From the NCBI GenBank assembly GCA_005793645.1, contig SXRG01000120.1:1-14703 (forward strand): a stretch of DNA of 14,703 bases. Direction: 5' to 3'. The notes under the pieces were generated by a model. That model did no database searches and was not told the origin of the DNA. It saw only the letters and a list, made by a program, of their open reading frames with translations. The position numbers and the translations under genes are program-made. Of this stretch, positions 13,089 through 14,703 are shown in pieces. This DNA is from Burkholderiales bacterium. GTDB taxonomy: Bacteria; Pseudomonadota; Gammaproteobacteria; Burkholderiales; Thiobacillaceae. Positions within the stretch are counted from its first letter, which is position 1. Each line of letters starts with the position of its first letter.

Positions 13089-13343
13089 ATGACCGCCATA
13101 AAAGACATCGCCAAGTACATTCACAAGAACCCGGATACCGAGGAGGCTCGGGTTATGCGGACACTGTGTGAATCGCTGGAGCGGGGCGAATCCTTTGATC
13201 TGGGTAGTATCTACAACATGAAGGACAAGGCGTACAACATCGTTATAGCCTTTATCGACGAATGGCGTTTCGATCGCCATGTGAAGTCGCGTCGTCTGGG
13301 AAAATATCTCGCCGAAAAGGCTGAAGACCCGGTGGCTTCTTGA
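13089..13343 (+). CDS. small hypothetical protein, candidate phosphate-starvation gene
   Basis: 84 residues, no family firmly recognised. It is charged and probably all-helical: MTAIKDIAKYIHKNPDTEEA, then a Leu/Glu-rich helix (RVMRTLCESLERG), a short linker with FDLGSIYNM, and a final helix ending in EWRFDRHVKSRRLGKYL. There is one cysteine, no signal peptide and no membrane segment, so it is likely cytoplasmic. ATG 13089 has GAG seven bases upstream; a GTG at 13077 would add four residues. It starts about 100 nt after pstB behind its own Pho-box-like site and ends before the tpiA promoter, so it is probably a single-gene transcription unit. Codon usage looks like its neighbours. Its position suggests a role in phosphate stress, but nothing in the sequence defines it. 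Confidence 0.72.
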   Translation: MTAIKDIAKYIHKNPDTEEARVMRTLCESLERGESFDLGSIYNMKDKAYNIVIAFIDEWRFDRHVKSRRLGKYLAEKAEDPVAS

Positions 13344-13399
13344 TGGTGCTTCGCGCTCGGAGCGCATGATGAGTGCTCTGCAAATCGACGCCTCCAGCA

Positions 13400-13428
13400 T
13401 TGACCGAACGGGGTGCCCCGGTTAGAAT
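13400..13428 (+). promoter_or_regulatory. sigma-70-type promoter of tpiA
   Basis: TTGACC (13400-13405), a 17-nt spacer, then TAGAAT (13423-13428): 5 of 6 matches in each hexamer with ideal spacing. The spacer holds a perfect CGGGG-TG-CCCCG inverted repeat (13409-13420), a possible operator. Initiation near 13435 gives a leader of about 20 nt with GGAGG before the ATG. Confidence 0.8.
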
Positions 13429-13455
13429 CTGCGGTCTTTGAAAATGGAGGGCGCG

Positions 13456-14202
13456 ATGCCTCGCAAGCTGGTGGCCGGTAATTGGAAGATGCACGGGTCT
13501 TTGACGGACAACGCGGCCTTGTTGGCGGGCGTTGTTTCGGGTGCCCAGGGCCTCAACTGTGACATCGCCATTTGCGTTCCCTTTCCCTATTTGTCGCAAG
13601 CTCAGCAGACCTTGAGTGGCACCCCGGTTCGTTTGGGTGCGCAGAACCTGAGCGAACACGCCAAGGGCGCCTATACCGGTGAGGTGTCGGCGGCCATGTT
13701 GAAAGATTTTTCCTGTGTCTATGTGATCGTCGGCCACTCCGAGCGGCGTAGCCTCTATGGCGAGACCGATGCGCAGGTGGCCGCCAAGTTTGTTGCGGCT
13801 CAATCGCTTGGCATAACCCCAATCCTGTGTTTGGGTGAGTCGTTGCAGGAGCGCGAGACGGGGGTTACCGAGCAGGTCGTTGGGCGTCAGTTGGATGCTG
13901 TTCTGGCGGTTGCGGGTGTTGCGGCCTTTGTCAATGCGGTCATCGCTTATGAGCCGGTCTGGGCTATCGGCACGGGCCTCACTGCGACGCCGGAGCAGGC
14001 GCAAGCCGTGCATGCTTTTATTCGTGGCCGTTTGGCGCAGCATGATGCCGGCATTGCGGCGAATATGGTGATTCAGTATGGCGGTAGCATGAAGCCATCA
14101 AATGCGGCTGAGTTGTTGTCACAACCGGACATTGATGGTGGCTTGATTGGGGGCGCGGCCTTGGTGGCTGAGGATTTTCTGGCCATTTGTCGAGCGGCTT
14201 GA
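13456..14202 (+). CDS. tpiA: triosephosphate isomerase
   Basis: Interconverts dihydroxyacetone phosphate and glyceraldehyde-3-phosphate in central carbon metabolism. The 248-residue length is standard. Catalytic residues are visible: Asn9 and Lys11 in AGNWKMHGS, His94 in IVGHSERRS, Glu166 in AYEPVWAIGTG, which leads into the mobile loop 6, and the phosphate-binding YGGSMKPSNA. ATG 13456 has a perfect GGAGG five bases upstream; two earlier in-frame starts (13438, 13444) lie before or at that site and are rejected. It is the first gene of the tpiA-secG-tRNA-Leu segment, common ahead of the nuo operon in proteobacteria. Confidence 0.97.
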   Translation: MPRKLVAGNWKMHGSLTDNAALLAGVVSGAQGLNCDIAICVPFPYLSQAQQTLSGTPVRLGAQNLSEHAKGAYTGEVSAAMLKDFSCVYVIVGHSERRSLYGETDAQVAAKFVAAQSLGITPILCLGESLQERETGVTEQVVGRQLDAVLAVAGVAAFVNAVIAYEPVWAIGTGLTATPEQAQAVHAFIRGRLAQHDAGIAANMVIQYGGSMKPSNAAELLSQPDIDGGLIGGAALVAEDFLAICRAA

Positions 14203-14244
14203 CGGTTTGAAACGCGAGCTGCTTCAATCATTCGAGAGAGATTC

Positions 14245-14595
14245 ATGGAACAGATAGTTTGGGTAGTGCATGTGTTGACGGCGATTTCCGTCATTGGCCT
14301 GGTTCTAATGCAACACGGTAAGGGGGCTGATATGGGTGCGGCCTTCGGCAGCGGTGCCTCTGGTAGCCTTTTTGGTGCGACTGGATCGGCCAATTTTTTG
14401 AGCCGGACAACCGCCGTTCTGGCCACACTGTTCTTCTTGACCAGTGTGGGTTTGACGGCTTTTTCGGCCAGGACCGATGCGCTTGAAGTCGGTGTCTCCA
14501 CTGATGTGCAGCCGGTCTCAGGGTCCGTGGGCGCAGTCCCAGCAGCCACTCCAGCCGCGGTGCCTGTCACACCGGCTGGGGCGATTCCAAAGTAA
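14245..14595 (+). CDS. secG: protein-export membrane protein SecG
   Basis: Small subunit of the SecYEG translocon in the inner membrane. It has 116 residues with two hydrophobic segments (about 4-21 and 54-73). Between them lies the conserved cytoplasmic loop QHGKGADMGAAFGSGASGS followed by LFGATGSANFLSR. The C-terminal third (SVGAVPAATPAAVPVTPAG region) is a low-complexity Ala/Pro/Val tail, as usual in this family. ATG 14245 is preceded by GAGAGA. It follows tpiA by 42 nt and precedes the tRNA by 43 nt, probably on one transcript. Confidence 0.96.
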   Translation: MEQIVWVVHVLTAISVIGLVLMQHGKGADMGAAFGSGASGSLFGATGSANFLSRTTAVLATLFFLTSVGLTAFSARTDALEVGVSTDVQPVSGSVGAVPAATPAAVPVTPAGAIPK

Positions 14596-14638
14596 GAGTT
14601 TTCTCTGGCGGCTCATGACCGGGCTCGCCAGTCGTTAT

Positions 14639-14703
14639 GCCGACGTGGTGAAATTGGTAGACACGCTTTCTTGAGGGGGTAGTGACCTAGGTCGTGCGAG
14701 TTC
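14639..14703 (+). tRNA. tRNA-Leu (GAG anticodon), 3' end beyond window
   Basis: The acceptor 5' strand is GCCGACG, followed by TG and the D-arm wording GGTGAAATTGGTAGACACGC typical of tRNA-Leu. The anticodon loop TTGAGGG places GAG at 14673-14675. A long class II variable arm (TGACCTAGGTC) and the start of the T arm (GAGTTC) follow, and the window ends there. The anticodon stem CTTTC/GGTAG has a T-T opposition at pair 29-41. tRNA-Leu(GAG) after secG is a conserved arrangement in beta- and gammaproteobacteria. Confidence 0.9.

Noticed and set aside
13353..13365. GCGCTC-G-GAGCGC hairpin after the small gene as an intrinsic terminator
   Set aside because: The loop is too tight and no T tract follows.
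14605..14631. Inverted repeat CTGGCG/CGCCAG between secG and tRNA-Leu as a terminator
   Set aside because: Short stem, 15-nt loop and no T run; possibly a processing structure or chance.
1..14703. CRISPR array, insertion sequence or prophage genes
   Set aside because: No regularly spaced repeats, transposase or phage-type genes were seen on either strand.

Overview
The window is a proteobacterial chromosome segment. Protein similarity and gene order point to the Beta- or Gammaproteobacteria, but the sequence alone does not fix the genus. The two ends form a familiar housekeeping neighbourhood: ftsH (C-terminal part), folP and glmM on the left, and tpiA, secG and a tRNA-Leu(GAG) cut by the window edge on the right, all on the + strand. 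Two accessory blocks lie between them: a minus-strand arsenic-type operon, and a + strand phosphate-uptake block preceded by a PlsC-type acyltransferase.

Region by region. (1) 1-2871: FtsH protease domain, dihydropteroate synthase and phosphoglucosamine mutase, tightly packed. (2) 2990-3642, minus: an orphan ParA-type ATPase gene whose reading frame is broken once near 3245. (3) 3771-8225, minus, promoter at the right end: arsR, arsC, an MBL-fold protein with a signal peptide, a small GDCCVxC protein, an ArsP/DUF318 permease, a small helical protein ending in two Cys pairs, arsM and a mini-thioredoxin. Most junctions are ATGA overlaps or very short gaps. The one structured gap, before arsM, is filled by a REP-like palindrome. 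(4) 8379-9188: plsC-like acyltransferase. (5) 9215-12988: pstS, pstC, pstA, pstB, with a good Pho box inside the 3' end of plsC. (6) 13089-13343: an unrecognised 84-residue gene with its own Pho-box-like site upstream. (7) 13456-14703: tpiA behind a strong sigma-70-like promoter, then secG and tRNA-Leu.

How the genes fit together. The ars block encodes an arsenate reductase, an As(III) S-adenosylmethionine methyltransferase and a permease of the family that exports trivalent methylarsenicals, under a repressor with a C-terminal Cys sensor. No ArsB or Acr3 arsenite pump lies in the operon, so the visible route is As(V) to As(III) to methylated As(III) to export. Four less understood members (MBL protein, GDCCVxC protein, Cys-tailed helical protein, mini-thioredoxin) sit inside the same unit and are the best candidates for undescribed biology. 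The pst block is a complete high-affinity phosphate ABC importer without phoU. The adjacent small gene is probably a phosphate-starvation gene of unknown function.
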